A stretch of 64,000 bases of DNA from Streptomyces sp. CB00316 (GCF_001905595.1 NZ_LIXI01000009.1:186001-250000); one strand, 5' to 3'; positions 44,450 to 53,032 are shown, counted from the stretch's first letter. Notes: generated from the letters alone by a model not told the origin. Made by a program: numbers and translations.

Positions 44450-45718
44450 GTGACGCACCAGTTCCCCGCAATCACCCGGCTCGGTCTGGGCGGAGTCGCG
44501 CTCCTGCTCGTCCTCACGGGCTCCGCCCTGCCTGCCACGGCGTCCCCCGCCGGCACCACCCGCAGCACCACGGAGCCCACCGTCGAGGAACAGCGCCTCG
44601 ACCGGGCCGCCCCGCAGGAGATCCTGCGGCGCAGCGGATTCCACGCCCTGGCCCCCCGCTTCGTCCACGCCCTGGAGGGTGCCCGCGGTTACGCGCAGGC
44701 GGAGCGCGTGGTGAACCGCCACGCCGCGGCACTGTGGCTGCGTGCCGTGGACCGCGCCCAGGGCCGTGGCCCCGCCACGGGCGACCTGAGCCGGGGCGAC
44801 GACCGTCCCTTGTACTGGGCCCGACTCGCCCTGAGCCGTGAACTGCGTGCGTGGACACCTCGGTTCGGGCTGGACGACCAGCAGCGCAGGGCTCTGCACA
44901 CGGTTCTGGAGACCTCCTCGCGCGGGCAGCAGGACATCCGCCACCCGGGCCGCCAGGTGAAGCGCGTCCTCGTCACCGGCTTCGATCCGTTCACCCTGGA
45001 CAGGGACGTCCGGATCGGCAACCCCTCGGGCGCGAGCGCGCTCGCCCTGGACGGCACCCTGGTGCGGACCGCCGAGGGGCCGGTCCGGATAGAGGCAGTC
45101 GTCTTCCCGGTGCGGTGGACGGACTTCGCCGAGGGGGCCGTCGAGCGGGCCCTCGCCCGGCATCTGCCGCACCTGGACGTGTTCACCACCATCAGCCAGG
45201 GCCGCCAAGGCCGCTTCGACGTGGAGCGCACCAACGGCGCCTGGCGCGGTGGCTTCCCCGACAACGAGAACCTCGCGCGCACCGGGACGGTCCCCGTCAC
45301 CGACCCCGCGTCGCAGCCGCAGTGGACCTCCACCACCCTCCCGTACCGTCAGCTCACCGAAGCGGACACGGGCCGCTTCCCCGTGTACGACAACACCGAG
45401 GTCACCGAGATCCCGGCGGGCGCCACCCAGCCGGTGACCAGGCCGGACGGGCCCACCCCGGGCTCCACCGCGCGGGCCGGGGGCGGTGGCGACTACCTCT
45501 CCAACGAGATCGCCTACCGGGTCACCCTGCTACGCGACCGGATGGGGCTGTCGAAGCTGCCGGGCGGTCATCTGCACACGCCCGTCCTGCAGTTCGGCGC
45601 GGGGAACGAGAACCCGGCGACGGGTGAGGTCACCGACCCCGGCTTCGAGCGCAACCGCTCGGACATCGTGCACCAGGTACGGGCGCTGGTGCAGACGGCG
45701 GTGAGTGCGGCCCGGTGA
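44450..45718 (+). CDS. Secreted pyroglutamyl-peptidase-I-like protein with Ser at the catalytic Cys position
   Basis: 422 residues. Signal peptide GVALLLVLTGSALPATASPA, then about 130 residues of helical unknown region, then a peptidase C15 fold from residue 165: VKRVLVTGFDPF, TTISQGRQGRFDVERTNGAW with GGFPDNEN, GGGDYLSNEIAYRVTLL, GGHLHTPVLQFG. In pyroglutamyl peptidases the third block reads TAGTYVCN with the nucleophilic Cys; here the aligned residue is Ser351. The His of HTP is kept. So the protein is either a serine variant or inactive. Usual C15 enzymes are cytoplasmic and about 215 residues; this one is exported and twice as long. Confidence 0.78.
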   Translation: MTHQFPAITRLGLGGVALLLVLTGSALPATASPAGTTRSTTEPTVEEQRLDRAAPQEILRRSGFHALAPRFVHALEGARGYAQAERVVNRHAAALWLRAVDRAQGRGPATGDLSRGDDRPLYWARLALSRELRAWTPRFGLDDQQRRALHTVLETSSRGQQDIRHPGRQVKRVLVTGFDPFTLDRDVRIGNPSGASALALDGTLVRTAEGPVRIEAVVFPVRWTDFAEGAVERALARHLPHLDVFTTISQGRQGRFDVERTNGAWRGGFPDNENLARTGTVPVTDPASQPQWTSTTLPYRQLTEADTGRFPVYDNTEVTEIPAGATQPVTRPDGPTPGSTARAGGGGDYLSNEIAYRVTLLRDRMGLSKLPGGHLHTPVLQFGAGNENPATGEVTDPGFERNRSDIVHQVRALVQTAVSAAR

Positions 45719-45817
45719 GCCCCGCGGTGCCGGCGCTGCCCACGGCTGCGACGATACGGGGGCACCACGTTCCCCTCGAAGACGTTCCCGCTACCACCGG
45801 GCGGGGGCCGATCGGGG

Positions 45818-45856
45818 GGCACGCTGACATGACAGGGAGAGGCACGCTGATATGAC
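45818..45856 (+). promoter_or_regulatory. Duplicated start region with 8-codon leader ORF
   Basis: GGCACGCTGA-C/T-ATGAC occurs twice, 23 bp apart. The first ATG (45829) opens a frame of eight codons (MTGRGTLI) whose TGA overlaps the ATG at 45852 of the methyltransferase. This may couple or dampen translation of that gene. Confidence 0.5.
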
Positions 45857-46487
45857 CGGGAAACGGGACCGCTGGGCGGAACTCACCGGCGGACAGGCCG
45901 GAGAGGAGTACGCCCGGCGTTTCGCGCGGCTTGCCGAATCGGGGCACGACATCCACGGCGAGGCCACGTTCTGCGCCGCGTTGGTGGAGCCCGCCGCCCG
46001 GGTGCTCGACGCCGGCTGCGGCACCGGACGGATCGCTGTCCGGCTCGCCGAACTGGGGCATCGCTGCACCGGGGTGGACATCGACGCCTCGATGCTCGCC
46101 GTCGCCCGCCGCCATGCCCCCTCACAGGAGTGGCTCCTCGGGGATCTGGCCCGTACGGACACCCTCGGCCTGCGACCCGATTTCGACCTGGTGCTGGCCG
46201 CAGGCAACGTCGTCCCCCTCTTGGCCGCAGGCACCGAAGCGGCCGTCATCGGACAGTTGGCCGCCGTGCTGCGGCCCGGCGGCCTGCTGGTCACGGGCAT
46301 GGGGCTGGACGCCGCGCACCTGCCGCTGCCCGAAGCGCCCTTCGGCCTCGCGGACTTCGACGAGTGGTGTGACCGGGCCGGACTGATCCTGCGGCAGCGC
46401 TACGCCACCTGGAGCGGCGATCCCTATGTCCCGGGATGCGGTTACGCCGTCAGCGTGCATGTCCGCCCGGATCCGGACAGCCGCTGA
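45852..46487 (+). CDS. Class I SAM-dependent methyltransferase
   Basis: 211 residues. SAM-binding motif I is VLDAGCGTGRIAVRLAELG near residue 50, motif post-I TGVDIDASMLAVARRH, motif II DFDLVLAAGNVVPLLA, motif III LRPGGLLVTGMGLD. It belongs to the Methyltransf_25/11 group that acts on small molecules; the substrate is unknown. It starts inside a duplicated leader (45818). Short gaps to both neighbours and the same direction do not indicate a clear operon. Confidence 0.9.
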   Translation: MTGKRDRWAELTGGQAGEEYARRFARLAESGHDIHGEATFCAALVEPAARVLDAGCGTGRIAVRLAELGHRCTGVDIDASMLAVARRHAPSQEWLLGDLARTDTLGLRPDFDLVLAAGNVVPLLAAGTEAAVIGQLAAVLRPGGLLVTGMGLDAAHLPLPEAPFGLADFDEWCDRAGLILRQRYATWSGDPYVPGCGYAVSVHVRPDPDSR

Positions 46488-46560
46488 GTTCCGCCCTGCG
46501 AACCGTCCGAAGCGTCTGAACCGACCGGACGGCCCGGACCGATGAGTTTTCGGAGCGGGA

Positions 46561-47445
46561 ATGGTCTGCCCAGGTATGAAGACTCACACGCTCAAGACAG
46601 CCGACGCCGATCTCGTCTACGACGTGCACGGGCCGCTGCCCACCACCCACGGGCGCCCGCCGCTGTTCATGATCGGGCAGCCCATGGACGCCACCGGGTT
46701 CGCCGCGCTCGCGGCCCGTTCCTCCGAGCGCACGGTGGTCACCTACGACCCGCGCGGACTCGGCCGCAGCGTCCGCAGGGACGGGCGGGTCGACCACACC
46801 CCCGAGACCCAGGCCGACGACGTGCACGCCCTGATCCAGGAGATCGGCGCCGGTCCGGTCGAGATGTTCGCCAGCAGTGGCGGAGCGGTCACCGCGCTCG
46901 CGGTCGTGGCCCGGTACCCCGGTGATGTGACCGTCCTGGTCGCCCACGAGCCGCCGCTCATCACCCTCACCCCGGATGGTCCCGCGGCCGTGCGGGCCCG
47001 TGCCGCCGTCCGGGACGTTTACGAGAAGCGGGGGTGGGGGGCCGGAATGGCCGCCTTCGTGGCCATGACCTCCTGGGAGGGCGAATTCACCGAGGCGTAC
47101 TTCGCTCAGTCGGAGGCCGATCCGGCCGCGTTCGGGATGCCGACCGAGGACGACGGATCGCGTGACGATCCGCTGCTGTCCGACCGGTCGTGGGCGATCA
47201 GTAGTTACCAGCCGGATGTCGACGCGATCACCGGTGCCCCCACCCGCGTGGTGATCGCGGTGGGGGAGGAGTCCGAGGCCGTCCAGACCGGGCGTACCTC
47301 CGTCGCGATCGCCGAACTGCTCGGGCAACCGGTCACCGTGTTCCCGAGCCATCACGGCGGATTCCTCGACGGCGAGTTCGGTTACCCCGGCAAGCCGGAC
47401 GAGTTCGCCCGCCGTCTGCGTGAGGTACTCGACGGCGCCGCGTGA
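46561..47445 (+). CDS. Alpha/beta-fold hydrolase
   Basis: 294 residues from ATG 46561 (GGAG five bases upstream); ATG 46576 (MKTHTLKTADADLVYDVHGP) gives the more common N-terminus. Nucleophile elbow is FASSGGAVTALAVVARYPGD with Ser in SSGG, oxyanion region FMIGQPMDATGFAA, YDPRGLGRSVRRDGRVDHTP strand, and catalytic His in FPSHHGGFLDGE. This is an esterase/epoxide-hydrolase-like member; substrate unknown. Confidence 0.92.
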   Translation: MVCPGMKTHTLKTADADLVYDVHGPLPTTHGRPPLFMIGQPMDATGFAALAARSSERTVVTYDPRGLGRSVRRDGRVDHTPETQADDVHALIQEIGAGPVEMFASSGGAVTALAVVARYPGDVTVLVAHEPPLITLTPDGPAAVRARAAVRDVYEKRGWGAGMAAFVAMTSWEGEFTEAYFAQSEADPAAFGMPTEDDGSRDDPLLSDRSWAISSYQPDVDAITGAPTRVVIAVGEESEAVQTGRTSVAIAELLGQPVTVFPSHHGGFLDGEFGYPGKPDEFARRLREVLDGAA

Positions 47446-47485
47446 GGTACCGCGTTATCGCTGCCGGTCGGGGTAGCGAAAGGCT

Positions 47486-49447
47486 ATGAGCACTGACAGA
47501 ACACCCACCGCTCCCGCGGGATACGTGCAGCCGGAACTCGACGTCCGGGCTCTCACCGAGGTCCTGGACGGCGAGTACGCCGAGGTCCGTGACCTGGTCC
47601 GCACCAACCTGGTGACGTACGCCTCGGTCCTCGAGGAGGCCGAGGAGCTCGGCATCGACGCGTACCGCGAGCGGGTGCGCGAACTCGTGGTCGAGATGGC
47701 GGCGACGGGGCAGACCGGTATGGGCTTCCCGAAGCGGTACGGCGGAGGTGGTGACGTCGGGGCATCGATCGCCGCGTTCGAGACGCTCGCCTTCGGTGAT
47801 CTGTCGGTGCTGGTCAAGACCGGCGTGCAGTTCGGCCTCTTCGGCGGCGCGATTCTGCACCTGGGCACCGAACGCCACCACGACGCCTATCTGCCGGACC
47901 TGGTCACCGGGAAGCTGATGGGCTGCTTCGCGATGACCGAGACCGGCCACGGCTCCAACGTCCAGGCGCTCGGCACCGTCGCGCGGTACGACGCCGCCGC
48001 CCAGGAGTTCGTCATCTCCACCGAGGGCGACCAGGCCCGCAAGGACTACATCGGCAACGCGGCCCGCCACGGTGAGCTGGCCGTCGTCTTCGCCCAACTG
48101 GAGGTGGGCGGGGAAACCGAGGGCGTGCACGCCTTCGTCGTACGGATCCGGGTCGGCGGCGAGGTGGCGCCCGGCGTCGACATCGAGGACGACGGCCGCA
48201 AGATGGGCCTCAACGGCGTGGACAACGGGCGCATCCGGTTCGACGGCGTGCGGGTCCCCCGCGAGGCACTGCTCAACCGGTTCGCCGACGTCACCCCGGA
48301 AGGCGTCTACAGAAGCACGATCGACAACCCCGACCGCCGCTTCTTCACCATGCTCGGCACTCTGGTCCAGGGCCGGGTCAGCGTCGGCGGCGCCGGGGTC
48401 AACGCCGCCGAGGTGGCCCTCGCCGTCGCAACGAAGTACGCCCTGCGGCGCCGGCAGTTCGCGGCGGGCTCCCAGGGAGAGGAGCAGCTGCTCCTCGACT
48501 ACGGCCTGCATCAGCGCCGTCTGCTGCCGCTCATCGCGCAGACGTACGCGCTGCACTTCGCGCAGGACGTCGTACGCACGCAGCTGCACGAGGTCTTCTC
48601 CGGCGCGGAGGACGACCCGCAGGGGCGGCGCCGGCTGGAGGCACGGGCCGCCGGAACCAAGGCGCTGGGCACCTGGCACGCCACGCGGGTGATCCAGGAG
48701 TGCCGTGAGGCGTGTGGCGGCGCCGGCTATCTCGCCGTCAACCGGTTCGCCGCCCTCAAGGCCGACAGCGACATCTTCACCACCTTCGAGGGCGACAACC
48801 ACGTCCTGCTGCAACTCGTCGCCAAGGGCCTGCTCACCGACTACGCCAGCGAGTTCGAGGACCTGGACCAGCTCGGCACGGTCCGCTACGTCACCAGCCT
48901 CGCCGTCGAGACGGTCATCGAGAAGACCTCGGCCCACAAGCTGCTCGAACGGGTACGTGACCTGCTGCCGGGCGGCGACGAGTGGGACCAGGAAGCAGGG
49001 CTGCTGGACTCGGAGTACCAGCTGGCCATGTTCCGCTACCGCGAGGAGCACATGCTCGCCGGAGTGGCCCGCAGGCTCAAGGCCGGAATCGACCGGAAGC
49101 GCGACCCGGGCGCCGTCTTCTCGGAGGTGCAGGACCACGTCATCGCCGTCGCCCACGCACATGTCGAGAGGCTGGTGCTGGAGGCGTTCGTCGAGAAGAC
49201 GCGTACCCTGCCCGAGGGCGGCAACAAGGTGGCGCTGGGGCTGTTGTGCGACCTGTTCGCCCTGTCGACGATCGAGGCGGACCGGGCGTGGTTCATGGAG
49301 CACGGCCGGCTGACCGTCCAGCGCTCCAAGGCGATCACCCGTGAGGTGAACGACCTCTGCCGCAAGGTCCGGCCGCTCGCGGGGGATCTCGTGGACGCGT
49401 GGGGCATCCCGTCCGCCATGCTGCGCGCCCCGGACCTGGTGGGCTGA
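47486..49447 (+). CDS. Acyl-CoA oxidase/dehydrogenase, ACOX-like
   Basis: 653 residues, longer than classical acyl-CoA dehydrogenases (about 380) and close to acyl-CoA oxidases. FAD contacts occur in CFAMTETGHGSNVQALGT and the middle beta domain; the RKMGLNGVDNGRIRFDGVRV block and ECREACGGAGYLAVNRFAAL with DSDIFTTFEGDNHVLLQLVA hold the active-site Glu (FEGDN). The C-terminal 200 residues form the second helical domain of ACOX proteins. It would oxidise acyl-CoA at C2-C3, passing electrons to oxygen or a flavoprotein. A strong terminator follows. Confidence 0.92.
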   Translation: MSTDRTPTAPAGYVQPELDVRALTEVLDGEYAEVRDLVRTNLVTYASVLEEAEELGIDAYRERVRELVVEMAATGQTGMGFPKRYGGGGDVGASIAAFETLAFGDLSVLVKTGVQFGLFGGAILHLGTERHHDAYLPDLVTGKLMGCFAMTETGHGSNVQALGTVARYDAAAQEFVISTEGDQARKDYIGNAARHGELAVVFAQLEVGGETEGVHAFVVRIRVGGEVAPGVDIEDDGRKMGLNGVDNGRIRFDGVRVPREALLNRFADVTPEGVYRSTIDNPDRRFFTMLGTLVQGRVSVGGAGVNAAEVALAVATKYALRRRQFAAGSQGEEQLLLDYGLHQRRLLPLIAQTYALHFAQDVVRTQLHEVFSGAEDDPQGRRRLEARAAGTKALGTWHATRVIQECREACGGAGYLAVNRFAALKADSDIFTTFEGDNHVLLQLVAKGLLTDYASEFEDLDQLGTVRYVTSLAVETVIEKTSAHKLLERVRDLLPGGDEWDQEAGLLDSEYQLAMFRYREEHMLAGVARRLKAGIDRKRDPGAVFSEVQDHVIAVAHAHVERLVLEAFVEKTRTLPEGGNKVALGLLCDLFALSTIEADRAWFMEHGRLTVQRSKAITREVNDLCRKVRPLAGDLVDAWGIPSAMLRAPDLVG

Positions 49448-49454
49448 TCCGCCG

Positions 49455-49494
49455 CCGAGGCGCATCCCGGGCCCGGCCCCGGGGTGCGCCTCGG
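49455..49494. terminator. Hairpin after acyl-CoA oxidase gene
   Basis: CCGAGGCGCATCCCGGG pairs with its downstream complement (one G-U), 8 bp after the stop at 49447. Confidence 0.75.
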
Positions 49495-49654
49495 TTCAGT
49501 CGGTGAACAGCTGGGTCACAGCGGATCAGCTCGTACAGTCCGTAGGCTGGCGGAGTACCCACCCACAGGTGTTCTGTCCCGGGAGGTTGTGGACGGGTGA
49601 GCCAGAACTCGGCTGAGGGATCTTGAACAGGTGAGGGCCTTCCGGTTCGGTGTG

Positions 49655-49784
49655 GATTGCGACGTCTACACCCACAGAAGGGCCCTCGTGTCCCGCCGCA
49701 ACGCACCCCTGACCGAGACCGGACGTCTGCGTCCGGCCCGCTGCGTGGTCGAGGACGGCCGGCCGCTCTCACTGGGCAATACAG
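49655..49784 (+). mobile_element. IS481-family transposase, N-terminal fragment with upstream end
   Basis: From GTG 49688 the plus strand reads VSRRNAPLTETGRLRPARCV followed by VEDGRPLSL, the conserved beginning of IS481 transposases (MSHRNAPLTPTGRLRLARCVVEDGWPLRRAA). Homology breaks off after about 30 residues, just before the TetR stop at 49785. The 5' flank (TGTGGATTGCGACGTCTACA) looks like the IS leader. A truncated remnant, not mobile. Confidence 0.65.
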
Positions 49785-50468
49785 CTAGGCCCGGGGCGAC
49801 GTCGCCGCGATCACCAATTGCACGCAGTGCGCCTCCAGCCGCTCGCGTGGCACGTCGAGCGTGCCGTGCAGCCACCCCGCGAAGAGGTTCGCCAGGCCGC
49901 CGACCAGGGCGTGCGCGGCCATCCGGCGGTCGACGGCGTCCCCCCTACCGGCGAGCTGACCGCCGACGAGGTCGGTGAACACCGGCATGAGGCGGTGGCT
50001 GTGGGCGCCGAGCACCGGGTCGGCGAAAGGCTCCAGGAGCAGCAGGCGGCCCTTGTGCGGTGCGTCCAGGACCAGGGCGACGAAGGCGGCGACGGCGGCC
50101 CGGGCCCGTACTTCCAGCGGTGGGCCGCTGAGCGCCACGGCCTTCTCCAGGGCGTTCCTGGCCTCGTCGGCGACCCGCTCGAAGGCAGCGAGGAGTAGGT
50201 CGTCGCGCCCGGTGAAGCTCTCGTAGAAGTAGCGGTCCGTGAGGCGCGCCTGTCTGCAGACGGACCGGACCGTGACGGCCGCGCACCCCTCCTCGCCGGC
50301 CAGGCGCTCGGCGGTGTCCAGCAGGACCTGCCGACGGGCCGCGCGGCGATCGGCGAGCTTGGTCCCGCCCCAGCTCCGTTCCGCCAACTCCGGCCCCCTC
50401 GTCTGCCGTTGACCGCCCCCTGTCGGCCCGCCCTCCGTCGAGACGATTGACGACAGCCGTCCGCACAT
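49785..50468 (-). CDS. TetR-family regulator divergent from MpaB-type oxygenase
   Basis: 227 residues from ATG 50468. HTH: KLADRRAARRQVLLDTAERL, VTVRSVCRQARLTDRYFYES. The C-terminal region (LLLLEPFADPVLGAHSHRLM, MAAHALVGGLANLFAGWLHG) is a TetR ligand domain. The first 27 residues are not typical; a TTG at 50387 with GAGGGGG upstream gives MAERSWGGTKLADRRAARRQ, the usual start of this subfamily, and may be the true one. The 3' end abuts an IS481 fragment, so the last residues could be altered. Likely target is the oxygenase at 50616. Confidence 0.88.
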   Translation of the reverse strand: MCGRLSSIVSTEGGPTGGGQRQTRGPELAERSWGGTKLADRRAARRQVLLDTAERLAGEEGCAAVTVRSVCRQARLTDRYFYESFTGRDDLLLAAFERVADEARNALEKAVALSGPPLEVRARAAVAAFVALVLDAPHKGRLLLLEPFADPVLGAHSHRLMPVFTDLVGGQLAGRGDAVDRRMAAHALVGGLANLFAGWLHGTLDVPRERLEAHCVQLVIAATSPRA

Positions 50469-50615
50469 TCTAACTTGATGACAGGTGTCCTCAGATGGTC
50501 CTCGGCGCAACTGCCGGGACGATCCACCACGCCACGGTCACGAACACGGCCGCAGTCACCAAAGCAGCCACGGAACAGAGCGGCCCCGGAACGGAATCCC
50601 TCACCGGAGGTACAC

Positions 50616-51560
50616 GTGACAGCGTCAGCCCACGGACCTGCCCCGACCGACCCGAGAACCGTCGAACCCCTTGGCCCCGACTCGCTCACCTGGCGCTGGT
50701 TCGGCGACTGGAGGGGCCTCCTCCTCGCCCCCTGGGCCGGGTCGATGCAGAACATGCACCCCGAACTGGGCGCGGGCGTCGCCGAGCACTCCCGCTTCTT
50801 CGAGGAGCGCTGGGAGCGCCTCTTCCGCTCGCTGTACCCGATCGGGGGAGTGGTGTACGACGGCCCGCTCGCCGCCCGTACGGCCCGTGAAGTGCGCGGC
50901 TACCACGCCTCGATCAGCGGGGTCGACGAGCGCGGCCGCCCGTATCACGCGCTCAACCCGGGCACGTTCTACTGGGCGCACGCCACGTTCTTCATGCTCA
51001 CCGTGCAGGTGGCCGAGCGCTTCGGTGGCGGCCTCACCGAAGCCCAGCGGCACACGCTCTTCGACGAGCACGTCCGCTGGTACGCGCTGTACGGCCTGTC
51101 CATGAAGCCCGTTCCCCGCAGCTGGGAGGAGTTCCAGAGATACTGGGACCACATGTGCGCCGACGTCCTGGAGGACAACCGGCCGACCCAGGACGTCCTG
51201 AACATGCGGCGGATCGCCAAACCACCTCTCCTGCGGCTGCTGCCCGCGCCGCTGTGGGCCGTCGCCCGGATCCCGATCGTCCGGCTGACCCTGTGGATGA
51301 CGATCGGCCTCTATCCGCACGCCGTACGCGAACGCCTCGGGCTGCGCTGGACTCCCCACGACGAACGGCTGCTGCGCGCACTGGGGCGGCTGGTGCACCA
51401 CGCCTGGCACTGCGTTCCCGAGCGTCACCGCTTCCACCCCCGCGCCCGTGCGGGCTGGGACCGCGAGCGGGGCCGTTCGGCGACGGGCCCGGTGGAGACG
51501 CCCGCCCGGAACCTGCCGCCGGAGGAGCGGCGCGGGCTTCCGCAGCACTACGTACCGTAG
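50616..51560 (+). CDS. Oxygenase MpaB family protein (DUF2236)
   Basis: 314 residues. Family signatures: the SLTWRWFGDWRGLLLAPWAG opening, the EHSRFFEERWERLFRSLYPI block, DERGRPYHALNPGTFYWAHA and, further on, FDEHVRWYALYGLSMKPVPR with conserved histidines. DUF2236 proteins include the fungal MpaB oxygenase of mycophenolic acid synthesis and the bacterial latex-cleaving protein Lcp; they bind a haem b through a conserved His and oxidatively cleave carbon-carbon double bonds. The natural substrate is not evident. GTG 50616 has GGAGG five bases upstream. Probably controlled by the divergent TetR. Confidence 0.9.
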   Translation: MTASAHGPAPTDPRTVEPLGPDSLTWRWFGDWRGLLLAPWAGSMQNMHPELGAGVAEHSRFFEERWERLFRSLYPIGGVVYDGPLAARTAREVRGYHASISGVDERGRPYHALNPGTFYWAHATFFMLTVQVAERFGGGLTEAQRHTLFDEHVRWYALYGLSMKPVPRSWEEFQRYWDHMCADVLEDNRPTQDVLNMRRIAKPPLLRLLPAPLWAVARIPIVRLTLWMTIGLYPHAVRERLGLRWTPHDERLLRALGRLVHHAWHCVPERHRFHPRARAGWDRERGRSATGPVETPARNLPPEERRGLPQHYVP

Positions 51561-51609
51561 AGCTGCCCGGCCCGGGCGCTGGGACGGGGCCTCGCCGCCC
51601 GGCCAGATC

Positions 51610-51671
51610 AGGCCCGCCCAGCTCAGGCCCGCCCAGCTCAGGCCCGCCAGCTCAGGCCCGCGCGGCTCAGG
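51610..51671. repeat. Tandem ~15-bp repeat, four copies
   Basis: Four head-to-tail copies of AGGCCCGCCCAGCTC; two exact, the third lacks one base, the fourth has two changes. It lies 50 bp after the MpaB-type gene. Probably slippage-generated. Confidence 0.8.
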
Positions 51672-51739
51672 TGGCTGGTGTACTCCTCGCGCCCGTGGCA
51701 GTCCAGGAGTTCCCCGCCCGCCGGGCCGACAGAGCGGCT

Positions 51740-51930
51740 TCAGCGCGCGGGGGCCGTGCGGCCGAGGGCGAAACGGGCGGTGCCCGGCCGTCCTTCGGCC
51801 AGGTCGGCGGCCAGTTCGCCGATGGCGGGTCCGAACTTGGAGCCGTGCCCGGAGAAGCCGGCCAGCACGGTGACCGGGCCCCCGGTCGCCGCGTCATCGT
51901 CCATGTGCCGGGACCCGGCGACGGAGAGGC
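51740..51930 (-). pseudogene. C-terminal fragment of a sarcosine-oxidase-like FAD oxidoreductase
   Basis: The minus strand reads MDDDAATGGPVTVLAGFSGH and then GSKFGPAIGELAADLAEGRP with FALGRTAPAR. This is the conserved C-terminal FAD-contacting segment of monomeric sarcosine oxidase/N-methyltryptophan oxidase (AGFSGHGFKFGPAIGELLAD). Nothing upstream encodes the remaining 300 residues; the homology begins within a region that now holds the next gene's promoter. Confidence 0.65.
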
Positions 51931-51959
51931 TTCCCCGCAACAAAGATGCTATGCGCTGC

Positions 51960-51978
51960 ATGTATACGTGAGGTGTAT
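51960..51978. promoter_or_regulatory. Direct TGTATA repeats in the DUF6518 gene promoter
   Basis: TGTATA occurs twice with 13-bp period; the second copy overlaps TATAGT, a good -10 element. It lies 68 bp before the start at 52046 and may be a regulator site for that gene. Confidence 0.4.
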
Positions 51979-52045
51979 AGTCGAGAACTCCTGAGGATCT
52001 TTGAGAGCCCTGAAAGCTCCTGAAACCGTGACCATGGAGACGACG

Positions 52046-52699
52046 ATGACCACCAGCACCATCCCGGACGCCCCCGCCGCGCCAAGGAGCGACGTGCGCG
52101 CCCGGGCCGGCCGCGCCGCTGTGGCGACGGGCGGTGGTCTGCTCCTCGGCGTGCTCACCAACCTGGCCCAGGGATGGCTGCCCGACGCCTGGCAGCAGCT
52201 CCCCAACTCCGGAGCGGTCTGGTCCACCGTCGCCTTCGCCGTCGGGGCGCTGCTGTATCGGCACGAGAGGCTCCTACAGGCCGCGTCGGGCGGCGCGGGT
52301 GCTGAGGTCGGACTGGTGCTCGGGTACTACGGGTACGCCGAGTTCGGGCGGGACGGGGCGGGCAGTCTCTTCTTCCCGCTGGTGTGGCTCGGGCTTGCTC
52401 TCGTCGCCGGGCCTCTGTTCGGTGTCGCGGGCTGGTGGTGGCGGCGTGGCCGGGACACGCGGCGCCGCGTGGCAGGACTGGGCGCGTTCGCCGGTCTCTG
52501 GGGGATGGAAGGACTGCTGTACGCGGTGGACCTCCACCACATTCCGGAGGCGTACACCTGCCTGGCGCTGTTCGCCCTGATCCCGCTGCTGATGGCCCGT
52601 GACCACAAGGAGCGCGCCCTGACGCTGGGTGCCGCGGCGGCCTTCTCCCTGATCGCGTACGCCGTTGTCGTCGTCCCCCTCCACATGGTCAGCGCCTGA
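52046..52699 (+). CDS. DUF6518 family membrane protein
   Basis: 217 residues with six or seven hydrophobic helices (GGGLLLGVLTNLAQGWLPDA, WSTVAFAVGALLY, LFFPLVWLGLALVAGPLFGV, YTCLALFALIPLLMA, LGAAAAFSLIAYAVVVVPL). Matches the DUF6518 group common in Streptomyces; function unknown. ATG 52046 is chosen because GGAG lies six bases upstream; the earlier ATG at 52034 lacks a ribosome site. A terminator follows at 52723. Confidence 0.82.
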   Translation: MTTSTIPDAPAAPRSDVRARAGRAAVATGGGLLLGVLTNLAQGWLPDAWQQLPNSGAVWSTVAFAVGALLYRHERLLQAASGGAGAEVGLVLGYYGYAEFGRDGAGSLFFPLVWLGLALVAGPLFGVAGWWWRRGRDTRRRVAGLGAFAGLWGMEGLLYAVDLHHIPEAYTCLALFALIPLLMARDHKERALTLGAAAAFSLIAYAVVVVPLHMVSA

Positions 52700-52722
52700 T
52701 CCCTGCCCCGACCTGCCCCCGG

Positions 52723-52759
52723 GCGGTGCCGGCCCTCCTGCGGAACGGGCCGGCACCGC
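52723..52759. terminator. Hairpin between convergent genes
   Basis: Perfect 13-bp arms GCGGTGCCGGCCC and complement with an 11-nt loop, between the stops at 52699 and 52766. Bidirectional. Confidence 0.75.
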
Positions 52760-52765
52760 GGCGGG

Positions 52766-53032
52766 TCAGGCCGGCCAGGCGCCCGTGACGCGCCGGGTCG
52801 CCCGGGCGCCCGAGCGTTCGACCGCTGCCTTGACCACGGCGAAGATCGCGCCCTGTACGGCGGCGGCGAGAAGGATCTGCCGCCACGGGCGGCCCTCGTC
52901 CAGGGCGTCCGGGGCGTCGCCCTCGCCTTCGATGAGCTTCCATGTCTGCTTGAACGCCGCGCCCGCGATCATGCCGCTGACCGTACCCAGGGCGAAACCG
53001 ACCGGTTTGTAGGCGATCTTGGCCCCCTTCAC
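52766..53032 (-). CDS. DUF4235 membrane protein
   Basis: 88 residues: KIAYKPVGFALGTVSGMIAG, AAFKQTWKLIEGEGDAPDAL, PWRQILLAAAVQGAIFAVVK. Two membrane helices with a short loop, the standard DUF4235 pattern. Its ATG overlaps the stop of the DUF3618 gene. DUF4235 genes regularly neighbour DUF3618 and holin-superfamily genes in actinomycetes and are thought to belong to an envelope-stress unit; the function is not known. Confidence 0.9.
   Translation of the reverse strand: MKGAKIAYKPVGFALGTVSGMIAGAAFKQTWKLIEGEGDAPDALDEGRPWRQILLAAAVQGAIFAVVKAAVERSGARATRRVTGAWPA

Noticed and set aside
47333..49465. A 710-codon minus-strand frame
   Set aside because: Shadow of the acyl-CoA oxidase gene, which has intact FAD and Glu motifs on the plus strand.
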